A stretch of 64,000 nt of DNA, from contig OY540818.1 in assembly GCA_961205875.1 (NCBI GenBank), forward strand, positions 914,001 to 978,000, read 5' to 3'. Each line of letters opens with the position of its first letter. Positions within the stretch are counted from its first letter, which is position 1. This document shows positions 11,692 to 22,674 of the stretch, piece after piece. Origin of the DNA: Sialis fuliginosa (taxonomy: Eukaryota; Arthropoda; Insecta; Megaloptera; Sialidae). The notes beneath the pieces were generated by a model. It ran no database searches. It was not told where the DNA came from and saw only the letters and a list, made by a program, of their open reading frames with translations. The position numbers were made by a program, and so were the translations under genes.

Positions 11692-12482
11692 AAAAGATTT
11701 AGATAATTAAATATAAATAAAAAATATTCAGAAGTCATTTCAAAAAATTATAAATGAAAGTATATCTTAACCACTGAAAATGTTGATATAAAGTACAAGT
11801 GTTCTATATAGCATATTAAATTCGTCGCAAGTCATTGTTGCAATAAGGCTATCTGTCGGGTTCACAGGTCAAGTTATAGACACATATATATATAAAATTC
11901 TTAAAATATGGTCGCTGTCAAGTGCAGGTGTCTAAAATTAACAATTTGTATGTGCACGAAAAATGTAAGCGAACGTTTAGACCAACATATAATAAATTTT
12001 AAAAAAAATTTGATGGTTATATACAAGTAAAAAATATTGAAAATAAATTAAAAATCATGCATATCGATAATCGTAGCAGGACTAAACAAAAAGATTTAGA
12101 TAATTAAATATAAATAAAAAATATTCAGAAGTCATTTCAAAAAATTATAATTGAAAGTATAGCTTAACCACTGAAAATGTTAATATAAAGTACAAGTGTT
12201 CTATATAGCATATTAAATTCGTCGCAAGTCATTGTTGCAATAAGGCTATCTGTCGGGTTCACAGGTCAAGTTATAGACACATATATATAAAATTCTTAGA
12301 ATATGGTCGCTGTCAAGTGCAGGTGTCTAAAATTAACAATTTGTATGTGCACGAAGAATGTAAGCGAACGTTTAGATAAGCATATAATAAATTTAAAAAA
12401 AAAAAATTTATGGTTATATACAAGTAAAAAATATTGAAAATAAATTAAAAATCATGCATATCGATAATCGTAGCAGGACTAA
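11692..12482 (+). repeat. Tandem duplication (about 395 bp) just upstream of the 222-aa ORF
   Basis: Two adjacent copies (about 11692-12085 and 12086-12482) share AGATTTAGATAATTAAATA, CTGTCGGGTTCACAGGTCAA, GGTCGCTGTCAAGTGCAGG and ATGCATATCGATAATCGTAG in the same order with few differences. The second copy runs directly into the leader of the ORF at 12557. The mirror copies are at about 23418-24208. The likely promoter region is therefore present twice per arm. Confidence 0.8.
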
Positions 12483-12556
12483 CGGTATTGTAACATGCAC
12501 TGAAATCAGTTCTTAACGAGTCTCCGCCAGAAGAAGAGATATCTGAAATTACAACA

Positions 12557-13225
12557 ATGGAACTGAAAACATTTTTAAAACAATTTATATTCGATGCTTT
12601 GAACCAAGGTATCAAATACGATTTTTTAAAATATATATTAGATGAATTTCCTATGCTCATAAATTCAGATGTAAATATTTTGTCATTTGCGATTAATTCC
12701 GGTTGTGGCGAGCAAGAAGTGGAATATATCATCGATGTAAAGAAACGTTACATGCACGATATAGAAGTTCAGTATTTCACGTCTGCTAATCAATCTGCAG
12801 AAGAATTATACAAAACTCTAATCGCGTTGTGTACAGAAAATGATAATCTAATAAAATATGTTCGCGATTGTGATACATCAAATTATGAAGAAATGCATGC
12901 AGCGTATAAATGCTGGTTAGAGCAGAATGGTTTGACGAAATTTCTAAACGCAGCAGTACGAGTTGCAGTCGAAGTCGCAAATCCTGTGGTTCTTAGAACA
13001 TTAATAGAACAAGCAAAAAAGGAAAATGTAAAAATAGATTTTGATCCTACACGATTCGATGAAGATGCAAGAATTTTGGAATGTATTAAATTGGTCATCA
13101 GAGAAAATGAAGAAGACTCGTATTTCATATTATCAAAATCAGAAAATCCTAATTTGAATACCTCAAATAATTTAAACCATTACTATGATGTAGCAAGTAT
13201 ATTGGAACAGGAATTTAATATATAA
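12557..13225 (+). CDS. 222-aa uncharacterised protein, left-arm copy
   Basis: I do not recognise a family with confidence. The protein starts MELKTFLKQFIFDALNQG and looks wholly helical, with repeats of the type ...LSFAINSG...EVEYIID and ...VVLRTLIEQAKKE that recall degenerate ankyrin-like helix pairs. There is no signal peptide or membrane segment. It is acidic, especially near 175-190 (DEDARILECIKLVIRENEED). Codon use is more balanced than in the surrounding AT-rich DNA. A polyadenylation signal AATAAA follows 47 bp after the stop. The frame is identical in the mirror copy at 22675-23343, so both copies are intact. The tandem 395-bp repeat immediately upstream probably holds its promoter. 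A real gene is likely; its function is unknown. Confidence 0.7.
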   Translation: MELKTFLKQFIFDALNQGIKYDFLKYILDEFPMLINSDVNILSFAINSGCGEQEVEYIIDVKKRYMHDIEVQYFTSANQSAEELYKTLIALCTENDNLIKYVRDCDTSNYEEMHAAYKCWLEQNGLTKFLNAAVRVAVEVANPVVLRTLIEQAKKENVKIDFDPTRFDEDARILECIKLVIRENEEDSYFILSKSENPNLNTSNNLNHYYDVASILEQEFNI

Positions 13226-13271
13226 TATTATATTTTATTTGATTGTACTTACATATGTATTTGAATTGTGG

Positions 13272-13277
13272 AATAAA
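13272..13277 (+). promoter_or_regulatory. Polyadenylation signal AATAAA after the 222-aa ORF
   Basis: AATAAA lies 47 bp downstream of stop codon 13225 in GTGGAATAAAAAATATTTAG. It is the first canonical signal after the stop and supports expression of the ORF as an independent short mRNA. Confidence 0.5.
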
Positions 13278-13689
13278 AAATATTTAGAGTTGAAATGAGT
13301 TACTTATTTAAAGCTTAAAAATGTATTTCTATAGTTCTTAATTAAACAATAACAATGATTGAGAAAGATATTAAAATATATATTATATCTATATTAATAC
13401 ATACAATAATTAAACAAAGGAAAAAATAAAAATAATAATTAAGAGCAATAATGTCAGCTCTCTACCCAGTAGAAAAAAATATATAGTCGCACGAACAGTT
13501 AGCAGTATTATCAAGATGTTTCGAATTTCCGATTAAGTTGCATAGAATTATGTCTACAAAATTAAAATTTCAGTCACATAAATAAAATATAATAAAAATG
13601 TAATCTATTTTACAATTAAAATTATTTTACATTAACTGTACGTGGTTTTTCTTAGCTTCGTTAGCCATATCTGCATTATTTTGAACATT

Positions 13690-14150
13690 TGGAAGCACTA
13701 TAAAATTTCAGTAATATTAGTATACACAGAAAAACTATTTATACACTGTGAAAATATATAAGGAAATTTTAAAGAAAACTACATAAATATTATAGATCTT
13801 GAGGATATAAAGTAAAAGTTTAATTGTATTAAATTATTATTTCTGCATTACATTAAAATTTAATATCTCTATAACAAATAAACACACTATTAGTCAGTCA
13901 TACTATATTCATTGTTTTAGACTATTTAGACATTCGGATTCGAGATATGAACTTTCGGTAATATTATGGGTACGCAGGAAAAAATATTTATATATTATTG
14001 ATATATAATGGAAGATTTTAAAAGAAACTACATAAATATTATATACTTCCAAAACATTCAGTAAAATTTTGAATTGTAATATTATATTATTATTTTACAT
14101 TAAAATATAATTTAATAAACACAAATCTCCGTATTATTTTTTTTTTTAAA
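13690..14150 (+). repeat. Two diverged copies of a 190-250 bp module (third partial copy near 17204)
   Basis: Both copies (13690-13890 and 13940-14150) contain GGTAATATTA or AGTAATATTAG, a variant of GAAAATATATAAGGAAATTTT, the core AACTACATAAATATTATA and a terminal ATTAAAAT...AATAAACAC. A third occurrence at 17228-17300 has CACTGTGAATATAAAAG...GAAACTACATAAATATTTTAG. The module is repeated within one arm and mirrored in the other. No protein frame is maintained, so it may be a structural or transcribed non-coding repeat. Confidence 0.55.
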
Positions 14151-14199
14151 CTACATTAAATATTAATATATCTGCAACGTATAAACATTATTGACACCA

Positions 14200-15237
14200 G
14201 TGTTGGTCGCTTTAAGAGCAGGGTATACTGTTTCTTGTTATTCTCATGAACTCATATTACTAATATTTAAAGCAAGTACATTCTTTATTAAATCAATTTA
14301 ATCACCAAAGTCCGCAAATATAGTTTTTTAATTATAGCCTATTATTTTGTTTATGTTTTCTCTCCAGTAATGAATAAAGTAAAACTAGTAATGAGCACGC
14401 AGTGATGGACACTTACTAATGATTAAAAAATAATATGTACTACGACACAAAAGTTATAAAATAAAGAACCGTAAAATTAGAAACAATATAAAGCAGATTA
14501 TGTGATAATATAATTAATAAATAAATTACACTAATAATTAGTTGAAATGTTCACCATTTTGACACACATTGGCCGATTGTCATCAAATTAAGCTGTTTTA
14601 CAGTTATGTGTCTATAAATATTATGATTCAGTAATGACACTAATCAAATATCTACAAATATATTTTTTAATTTATTACATTTAATTAAACAAGAGTCTAA
14701 CACTGGGGTATTGTCTAAGACTGGTGTCAGTATCTTACCAGAATCTAATTTATCAGAAAGTTTGTTAAATTATTATGCTCTAAGTTGTCTAAGACACTAC
14801 ATAATTTCCAATACTTTCATTACACTTAATTAATACACAGAGCAATATTTATTTTTTAAGCATCGTTCTTATAACAGTTTTATAAAATTGAATAAAAAAA
14901 TAATTATGTATAAAAAATAGAATTTAATAAACAAAAATCTCTGTATTATCACAACAACTATAACAGATAAATAATAAAATTTATTATAACCTCTATACAA
15001 CTGTTTTACTTGTCTCACACAGTTTTGTAATTTTCGTAATTAACAACAATTCTTAAATTAAATTTCATATTAAAATTCTAGCATACAATCGATGTTCTTA
15101 GACATTATTTTGAAAAATTATTTGGGTTTAATTTTGTAAATTTATTATTGCGCTTTGGTAAGGCAGCTATTTAAACCATACACCACTTAATTTTATTTTA
15201 TTTTATTTTTTTGTAGGATTAAATTATTTTATAGATG
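14200..15237. other. No recognisable gene
   Basis: AT-rich part of the left arm (mirror about 20665-21702). I see no long frame, promoter or simple repeat beyond weak recurrences such as CACTGGGGTATTGTCTAAGAC and ACACCAGTGTTGGTCGC. It is probably decayed element sequence. Confidence 0.5.
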
Positions 15238-15365
15238 GTGTCCGTTAAAAAACTACAAACTTTCAAAAATAAAAGTTACAAAACGCAATTTTTAAATGTA
15301 ACACCCCTATATTTTGTATCTTAAAGTATATAACTTTCAATTCTCTACAACTTTCGTATAGTATA

Positions 15366-15497
15366 ATGGAACCTAAATATCCTTGGTCAGTATATCGTGT
15401 AGTAGAAAAATGTAAAGAGCCAAGGTCTTATGTTTTTGAAACACGGGAAGATGCAAGATATAGAAGAAACAGAAAACATCTGCTGATCACATATTAA
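15366..15497 (+). pseudogene. Pol/integrase C-terminal fragment (43 codons), left-arm copy
   Basis: The frame from ATG 15366 to TAA 15497 reads MEPKYPWSVYRVVEKCKEP followed by RSYVFETREDARYRRNRKHL. A tail of the form PRSY-V-T-(acidic)-RRNRKHL is characteristic of the segment after the integrase core in Ty3/Gypsy-type pol polyproteins. Nothing of the integrase catalytic core is found upstream, so only the extreme C-terminal end survives. It is either a relic of an integrase once carried by this element or a captured retrotransposon piece. The copy at 20405-20536 is identical in arrangement. The match is from memory of the motif and is not proven. Confidence 0.5.
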
Positions 15498-15799
15498 ATT
15501 TAAAATAAAGTTAAAAAAATAAAATAATTTTTTTGAATATTAACAATTAAAATTAAATTACATTTTTGTAAAAAACGAACATCTTACATATCTATACTAT
15601 TTATTAATATATAGGATAGTAAGCTATGAAGATATAAACTATAGGATAATTGAATATAATAATTTGATTGATAAAATGATGTATCAAAAAGATTAATAAA
15701 AACATAACAATAACTTTCCAGCACATAATTTAGATGGCTACTTAACTCCAAGAGGGGAAGTTGGTATAGCACGGAGAATATGTCAAAGTTTGTGGTGTG

Positions 15800-16620
15800 G
15801 GAATTAGATCGAATGTGGTGGGGGTAATTTCAAGGTTGTGGTATGAGTAAAAAAATAAAAAAAAAAAATGGTGACGTCATATTCTAAAAATAAAATATTA
15901 CGTCATGTTCTATTTATAGAAATAATTAATTCATTAAATGAGTTAGTTATTGTTTTAATAATGTTTTATTGCTGTGATTGTCTCTTTGTTATAGCTTTAC
16001 AAGATTTTGGGCTGTATTAGTATCTACTTATTAAATAATTTTGAAAATATAAAAAAATAGGTTATTTATATATGTATATATACAATCTGAGAATAGATGA
16101 ATCACTGTCATAACTTATAACTAAGAATATAATATTTTTAATTTTCAAATACATGGACCACTACTTAATTATACAGGAAAAATATGAAATTATTGCAATA
16201 GAATGTAACATCATGTTCTATTTATTGATAATAAATATTTAATCGTTGATGTATTGTTACTGATTCCTATTGTTAAAAATTTACAATATAATTATAGAGT
16301 TGTATTAGTACTTCTTAAATTATTCTGAAAATATGTAAATAGGTGATTTGTACAAAAAGTCTGAGAATATAATATAGTAATTTATTTTTATATAAAACAC
16401 AAAATATTTAAAACAATTAAATACATGATTGAAATATAAAGATTCGTAAAATATATATATACACATAAATAGAGAACATTGATATGGATAATAATTCAAT
16501 AAGTATAGAATATAAGACAACACAATTTTATATATATAAATATATCAAATATACATGTTGTTATGTTCTAGACAACATCTGTAAAATATTTTCATACACA
16601 AACAACACATCTTAGAATAT
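15800..16620. other. No recognisable gene
   Basis: AT-rich segment between the pol-like fragment and the 95-aa gene (mirror about 19282-20100). Short frames rich in Tyr, Phe and Leu occur but look like translation of AT-rich DNA. Two similar stretches, each ending in TTTTGAAAATAT or TTCTGAAAATATG followed by a GATTTGTA-like motif near 16040 and 16325, suggest an old internal duplication. Confidence 0.45.
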
Positions 16621-16640
16621 TATAGGAATTGTTTCTAACT

Positions 16641-16928
16641 TTATTTTGAAAAAACAATCTCAGACGATCTCATGTCTTCGTTTCCCCCATTGTATATCAT
16701 GTACAATTTGGGTGTATTATTGATCTCAATTATTTCCTGGTCAGTAAGACTCGAAAATCGTGCTGGTAGAAAAACTGAGAATTCTTGTAATTCTGACAAA
16801 ATACGTCTCCCAAACTGGGTTGAAAGTGCATTAATTTTCACAACAAGGTGCTTTTCACCAGGTGTCAATTCACTTATTTTCTTCAACTGTTTATTCTTCA
16901 ATGAACCAGCCTTGTTCAATAAATCCAT
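16641..16928 (-). CDS. 95-aa uncharacterised protein, left-arm copy
   Basis: The protein begins MDLLNKAGSLKNKQLKKISE and continues LTPGEKHLVVKINALSTQFG, then RRILSELQEFSVFLPARFSS and ends with KLYMIYNGG and a short tail. The pattern 'L-PGE-h-V--h---T-FG--h---L-----FLP-R--------I---N----LYMIY-G' resembles a family of short uncharacterised proteins I recall as common in arthropod genomes. The alternating strand-like stretches suggest a small beta-barrel, possibly OB-fold; this is inference. A TATAAATA box lies 88-95 bp upstream of the start on the minus strand (17016-17023). The mirror copy at 18974-19261 encodes the same protein. Confidence 0.7.
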   Translation of the reverse strand: MDLLNKAGSLKNKQLKKISELTPGEKHLVVKINALSTQFGRRILSELQEFSVFLPARFSSLTDQEIIEINNTPKLYMIYNGGNEDMRSSEIVFSK

Positions 16929-17015
16929 TTAATTATTACTAATAGTATTATTAAAAACCAATTCTTGTCAAACGAATGAAACAGATAAATTAAAATTATA
17001 TTAAATCCTACACGA

Positions 17016-17023
17016 TATTTATA
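17016..17023 (-). promoter_or_regulatory. TATA box for the 95-aa gene, left arm
   Basis: TATAAATA on the minus strand, 88-95 bp upstream of the ATG at 16928. The sequence after it (TCGTGTAGGATTTAA, then CTGTTTCATTCG) leaves room for a transcription start about 30 bp downstream and a leader of roughly 60 nt. It is identical in the mirror arm. Confidence 0.5.
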
Positions 17024-17334
17024 CTAGAAAATTTCAGAAAAGTGGTGGGAATGTTAAAACGTATGAATCCAACTGCAATGCTCGGATATTACATATTTTC
17101 ATAAGCACTGTAATACTACACACTCTGTACGATACCGATTTAACAAATACGTCCCATAATAAAAATTATAAAAAATTTTAGTTTAATATTTTTATAATAA
17201 AATTTGCTCAATGTTATTGGGGAAAAAATACACTGTGAATATAAAAGTCGAGATTTTAATAGAAACTACATAAATATTTTAGATTTTGAAGAAATACAGA
17301 AAAAAATATTATTGCTATGCGCAATCTTTTCTTC

Positions 17335-17530
17335 AGCTTTCTGTTCTCGTTCAAACAGCATTCTGTTCTCGTTCAAACAGCTTTCTGTTTTCTCCAAACA
17401 GCTTTCTGTTTTCTCCAAACAGCTTTCTGTTCTCGTTCAAACAGCTTTCTGTTCTCGTTCAAACAGCTTTCTGTTCTCGTTCAAACAGCTTTCTGTTCCC
17501 GTTCAAATAGCTATCTATGTATGTTCAAAC
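17335..17530 (+). repeat. 22-bp minisatellite, 9 units, left arm
   Basis: Nine units of AGCTTTCTGTTCTCGTTCAAAC, two of them 21 bp with TTTTCTCCAAAC. Order of types from 17335 is: normal, AGCATT variant, two CTCC variants, three normal, CCCG variant, TATGTATG variant. The mirror array has eleven units. All three frames translate without stops, which creates spurious ORFs here. Confidence 0.95.
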
Positions 17531-17915
17531 AGCTCCCCCCCCCCCTTCACTTTTTATAATGACACCTGCAAAGGTCATTGACCCCGCACCTGCAAAGGTC
17601 ATTGACCTACGCAGCTTTTTGTTTATGTTCAAACAGCCTTATCAGTTTTAAGTCTAGCAAGTCATGGTCACGGAAATCATTTAATATTTATGATTAAAAA
17701 ACCGAATTTATATTTCTTCCAGCATGCAGCAACACATATCTTGAAGTTTTTTTATTGTTACTATTATTAACAAGTAGTAGAAGTATTAGTATTCAGAAAA
17801 ACATGATGCATTGTTATTATTGATAACAACAACAACAATAGCATCAGATTTCAAGAATCCGGGATCCGCCCCCGGCGCCCCCCTCTACTTTTTATAATGA
17901 CACCTGCAAAGGTCA

Positions 17916-17943
17916 TTGACACCGCACCTGCCTAAAAGTTCAT
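17916..17943. other. Centre of the 14.4-kb palindrome
   Basis: The 28-bp asymmetric spacer between the arms is TTGACACCGCACCTGCC plus AAAAGTTCAT. It sits inside a short direct repeat, CACCTGCAAAGGTCATTGAC, that also occurs twice at about 17563-17610. The arms therefore meet within a repeat, which suggests that repeat took part in forming the inversion. Confidence 0.85.
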
Positions 17944-18328
17944 TGACCTTTGCAGGTGTCATTATAAAAAGTAGAGGGGGGCGCCGGGGGCGGATCCCGG
18001 ATTCTTGAAATCTGATGCTATTGTTGTTGTTGTTATCAATAATAACAATGCATCATGTTTTTCTGAATACTAATACTTCTACTACTTGTTAATAATAGTA
18101 ACAATAAAAAAACTTCAAGATATGTGTTGCTGCATGCTGGAAGAAATATAAATTCGGTTTTTTAATCATAAATATTAAATGATTTCCGTGACCATGACTT
18201 GCTAGACTTAAAACTGATAAGGCTGTTTGAACATAAACAAAAAGCTGCGTAGGTCAATGACCTTTGCAGGTGCGGGGTCAATGACCTTTGCAGGTGTCAT
18301 TATAAAAAGTGAAGGGGGGGGGGGAGCT

Positions 18329-18567
18329 GTTTGAACATACATAGATAGCTATTTGAACGGGAACAGAAAGCTGTTTGAACGAGAACAGAAAGCTGTTTGA
18401 CCGAGAACAGAAAGCTGTTTGGAGAAAACAGAAAGCTGTTTGAACGAGAACAGAAAGCTGTTTGAACGAGAACAGAAAGCTGTTTGGAGAAAACAGAAAG
18501 CTGTTTGGAGAAAACAGAAAGCTGTTTGAACGAGAACAGAATGCTGTTTGAACGAGAACAGAAAGCT
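18329..18567 (-). repeat. 22-bp minisatellite, 11 units, right arm
   Basis: Mirror of 17335-17530 with two more units (one 22 bp, one 21 bp), exactly accounting for a 43-bp length difference between the arms at this point. It also has a private variant unit (GACCGAGAAC). The arms have thus diverged by repeat-number change while the rest stayed nearly identical. Confidence 0.95.
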
Positions 18568-18878
18568 GAAGAAAAGATTGCGCATAGCAATAATATTTTT
18601 TTCTGTATTTCTTCAAAATCTAAAATATTTATGTAGTTTCTATTAAAATCTCGACTTTTATATTCACAGTGTATTTTTTCCCCAATAACATTGAGCAAAT
18701 TTTATTATAAAAATATTAAACTAAAATTTTTTATAATTTTTATTATGGGACGTATTTGTTAAATCGGTATCGTACAGAGTGTGTAGTATTACAGTGCTTA
18801 TGAAAATATGTAATATCCGAGCATTGCAGTTGGATTCATACGTTTTAACATTCCCACCACTTTTCTGAAATTTTCTAG

Positions 18879-18886
18879 TATAAATA
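18879..18886 (+). promoter_or_regulatory. TATA box for the 95-aa gene, right arm
   Basis: TATAAATA in TTTTCTAGTATAAATATCG, 88-95 bp before the ATG at 18974. It is the mirror of 17016-17023. Confidence 0.5.
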
Positions 18887-18973
18887 TCGTGTAGGATTTA
18901 ATATAATTTTAATTTATCTGTTTCATTCGTTTGACAAGAATTGGTTTTTAATAATACTATTAGTAATAATAAA

Positions 18974-19261
18974 ATGGATTTATTGAACAAGGCTGGTTCA
19001 TTGAAGAATAAACAGTTGAAGAAAATAAGTGAATTGACACCTGGTGAAAAGCACCTTGTTGTGAAAATTAATGCACTTTCAACCCAGTTTGGGAGACGTA
19101 TTTTGTCAGAATTACAAGAATTCTCAGTTTTTCTACCAGCACGATTTTCGAGTCTTACTGACCAGGAAATAATTGAGATCAATAATACACCCAAATTGTA
19201 CATGATATACAATGGGGGAAACGAAGACATGAGATCGTCTGAGATTGTTTTTTCAAAATAA
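18974..19261 (+). CDS. 95-aa uncharacterised protein, right-arm copy
   Basis: Identical protein to the left-arm copy (16641-16928). The ATG at 18974 was chosen over an upstream in-frame ATG at 18941 because the left arm uses the same start and the TATA spacing suits it. Predicted features: a basic, Lys-rich N-terminal 20 residues, then strand-rich segments with TQFG and FLPARF, and a C-terminal LYMIYNGG. The stop codon overlaps an AATAAA (19257-19262), a possible polyadenylation signal. The function is not known; a small nucleic-acid-binding protein is one possibility. Confidence 0.7.
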   Translation: MDLLNKAGSLKNKQLKKISELTPGEKHLVVKINALSTQFGRRILSELQEFSVFLPARFSSLTDQEIIEINNTPKLYMIYNGGNEDMRSSEIVFSK

Positions 19262-20404
19262 AGTTAGAAACAATTCCTATAATATTCTAAGATGTGTTGT
19301 TTGTGTATGAAAATATTTTACAGATGTTGTCTAGAACATAACAACATGTATATTTGATATATTTATATATATAAAATTGTGTTGTCTTATATTCTATACT
19401 TATTGAATTATTATCCATATCAATGTTCTCTATTTATGTGTATGTATATATTTTACGAATCTTTATATTTCAATCATGTATTTAATTGTTTTAAATATTT
19501 TGTGTTTTATATAAAAATAAATTACTATATTATATTCTCAGACTTTTTGTACAAATCACCTATTTACATATTTTCAGAATAATTTAAGAAGTACTAATAC
19601 AACTCTATAATTATATTGTAAATTTTTAACAATAGGAATCAGTAACAATACATCAACGATTAAATATTTATTATCAATAAATAGAACATGATGTTACATT
19701 CTATTGCAATAATTTCATATTTTTCCTGTATAATTAAGTAGTGGTCCATGTATTTGAAAATTAAAAATATTATATTCTTAGTTATAAGTTATGACAGTGA
19801 TTCATCTATTCTCAGATTGTATATATACATATATAAATAACCTATTTTTTTATATTTTCAAAATTATTTAATAAGTAGATACTAATACAGCCCAAAATCT
19901 TGTAAAGCTATAACAAAGAGACAATCACAGCAATAAAACATTATTAAAACAATAACTAACTCATTTAATGAATTAATTATTTCTATAAATAGAACATGAC
20001 GTAATATTTTATTTTTAGAATATGACGTCACCATTTATTTTTTTTATTTTTTTACTCATACCACAACCTTGAAATTACCCCCACCACATTCGATCTAATT
20101 CCCACACCACAAACTTTGACATATTCTCCGTGCTATACCAACTTCCCCTCTTGGAGTTAAGTAGCCATCTAAATTATGTGCTGGAAAGTTATTGTTATGT
20201 TTTTATTAATCTTTTTGATACATCATTTTATCAATCAAATTATTATATTCAATTATCCTATAGTTTATATCTTCATAGCTTACTATCCTATATATTAATA
20301 AATAGTATAGATATGTAAGATGTTCGTTTTTTACAAAAATGTAATTTAATTTTAATTGTTAATATTCAAAAAAATTATTTTATTTTTTTAACTTTATTTT
20401 AAAT

Positions 20405-20536
20405 TTAATATGTGATCAGCAGATGTTTTCTGTTTCTTCTATATCTTGCATCTTCCCGTGTTTCAAAAACATAAGACCTTGGCTCTTTACATTTTTCTAC
20501 TACACGATATACTGACCAAGGATATTTAGGTTCCAT
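20405..20536 (-). pseudogene. Pol/integrase C-terminal fragment, right-arm copy
   Basis: Mirror of 15366-15497. It has the same 43-codon frame with the RSYVFET...RRNRKHL tail and no integrase core nearby. Confidence 0.5.
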
Positions 20537-22674
20537 TATACTATACGAAAGTTGTAGAGAATTGAAAGTTATATACTTTAAGATACAAAATATAGGGGTG
20601 TTACATTTAAAAATTGCGTTTTGTAACTTTTATTTTTGAAAGTTTGTAGTTTTTTAACGGACACCATCTATAAAATAATTTAATCCTACAAAAAAATAAA
20701 ATAAAATAAAATTAAGTGGTGTATGGTTTAAATAGCTGCCTTACCAAAGCGCAATAATAAATTTACAAAATTAAACCCAAATAATTTTTCAAAATAATGT
20801 CTAAGAACATCGATTGTATGCTAGAATTTTAATATGAAATTTAATTTAAGAATTGTTGTTAATTACGAAAATTACAAAACTGTGTGAGACAAGTAAAACA
20901 GTTGTATAGAGGTTATAATAAATTTTATTATTTATCTGTTATAGTTGTTGTGATAATACAGAGATTTTTGTTTATTAAATTCTATTTTTTATACATAATT
21001 ATTTTTTTATTCAATTTTATAAAACTGTTATAAGAACGATGCTTAAAAAATAAATATTGCTCTGTGTATTAATTAAGTGTAATGAAAGTATTGGAAATTA
21101 TGTAGTGTCTTAGACAACTTAGAGCATAATAATTTAACAAACTTTCTGATAAATTAGATTCTGGTAAGATACTGACACCAGTCTTAGACAATACCCCAGT
21201 GTTAGACTCTTGTTTAATTAAATGTAATAAATTAAAAAATATATTTGTAGATATTTGATTAGTGTCATTACTGAATCATAATATTTATAGACACATAACT
21301 GTAAAACAGCTTAATTTGATGACAATCGGCCAATGTGTGTCAAAATGGTGAACATTTCAACTAATTATTAGTGTAATTTATTTATTAATTATATTATCAC
21401 ATAATCTGCTTTATATTGTTTCTAATTTTACGGTTCTTTATTTTATAACTTTTGTGTCGTAGTACATATTATTTTTTAATCATTAGTAAGTGTCCATCAC
21501 TGCGTGCTCATTACTAGTTTTACTTTATTCATTACTGGAGAGAAAACATAAACAAAATAATAGGCTATAATTAAAAAACTATATTTGCGGACTTTGGTGA
21601 TTAAATTGATTTAATAAAGAATGTACTTGCTTTAAATATTAGTAATATGAGTTCATGAGAATAACAAGAAACAGTATACCCTGCTCTTAAAGCGACCAAC
21701 ACTGGTGTCAATAATGTTTATACGTTGCAGATATATTAATATTTAATGTAGTTTAAAAAAAAAAAATAATACGGAGATTTGTGTTTATTAAATTATATTT
21801 TAATGCAAAATAATAATATAATATTACAATTCAAAATTTTACTGAATGTTTTGGAAGTATATAATATTTATGTAGTTTCTTTTAAAATCTTCCATTATAT
21901 ATCAATATATAAATATTTTTTCCTGCGTACCCATAATATTACCGAAAGTTCATATCTCGAATCCGAATGTCTAAATAGTCTAAAACAATGAATATAGTAT
22001 GACTGACTAATAGTGTGTTTATTTGTTATAGAGATATTAAATTTTAATGTAATGCAGAAATAATAATTTAATACAATTAAACTTTTACTTTATATCCTCA
22101 AGATCTATAATATTTATGTAGTTTTCTTTAAAATTTCCTTATATATTTTCACAGTGTATAAATAGTTTTTCTGTGTATACTAATATTACTGAAATTTTAT
22201 AGTGCTTCCAAATGTTCAAAATAATGCAGATATGGCTAACGAAGCTAAGAAAAACCACGTACAGTTAATGTAAAATAATTTTAATTGTAAAATAGATTAC
22301 ATTTTTATTATATTTTATTTATGTGACTGAAATTTTAATTTTGTAGACATAATTCTATGCAACTTAATCGGAAATTCGAAACATCTTGATAATACTGCTA
22401 ACTGTTCGTGCGACTATATATTTTTTTCTACTGGGTAGAGAGCTGACATTATTGCTCTTAATTATTATTTTTATTTTTTCCTTTGTTTAATTATTGTATG
22501 TATTAATATAGATATAATATATATTTTAATATCTTTCTCAATCATTGTTATTGTTTAATTAAGAACTATAGAAATACATTTTTAAGCTTTAAATAAGTAA
22601 CTCATTTCAACTCTAAATATTTTTTATTCCACAATTCAAATACATATGTAAGTACAATCAAATAAAATATAATA

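Noticed and set aside
17204..18698. Open frames of 74-132 codons on both strands rich in FCSRSNSFLF
   Set aside because: They are translations of the 22-bp minisatellite, open in all frames; no family resemblance and different lengths in the two arms.
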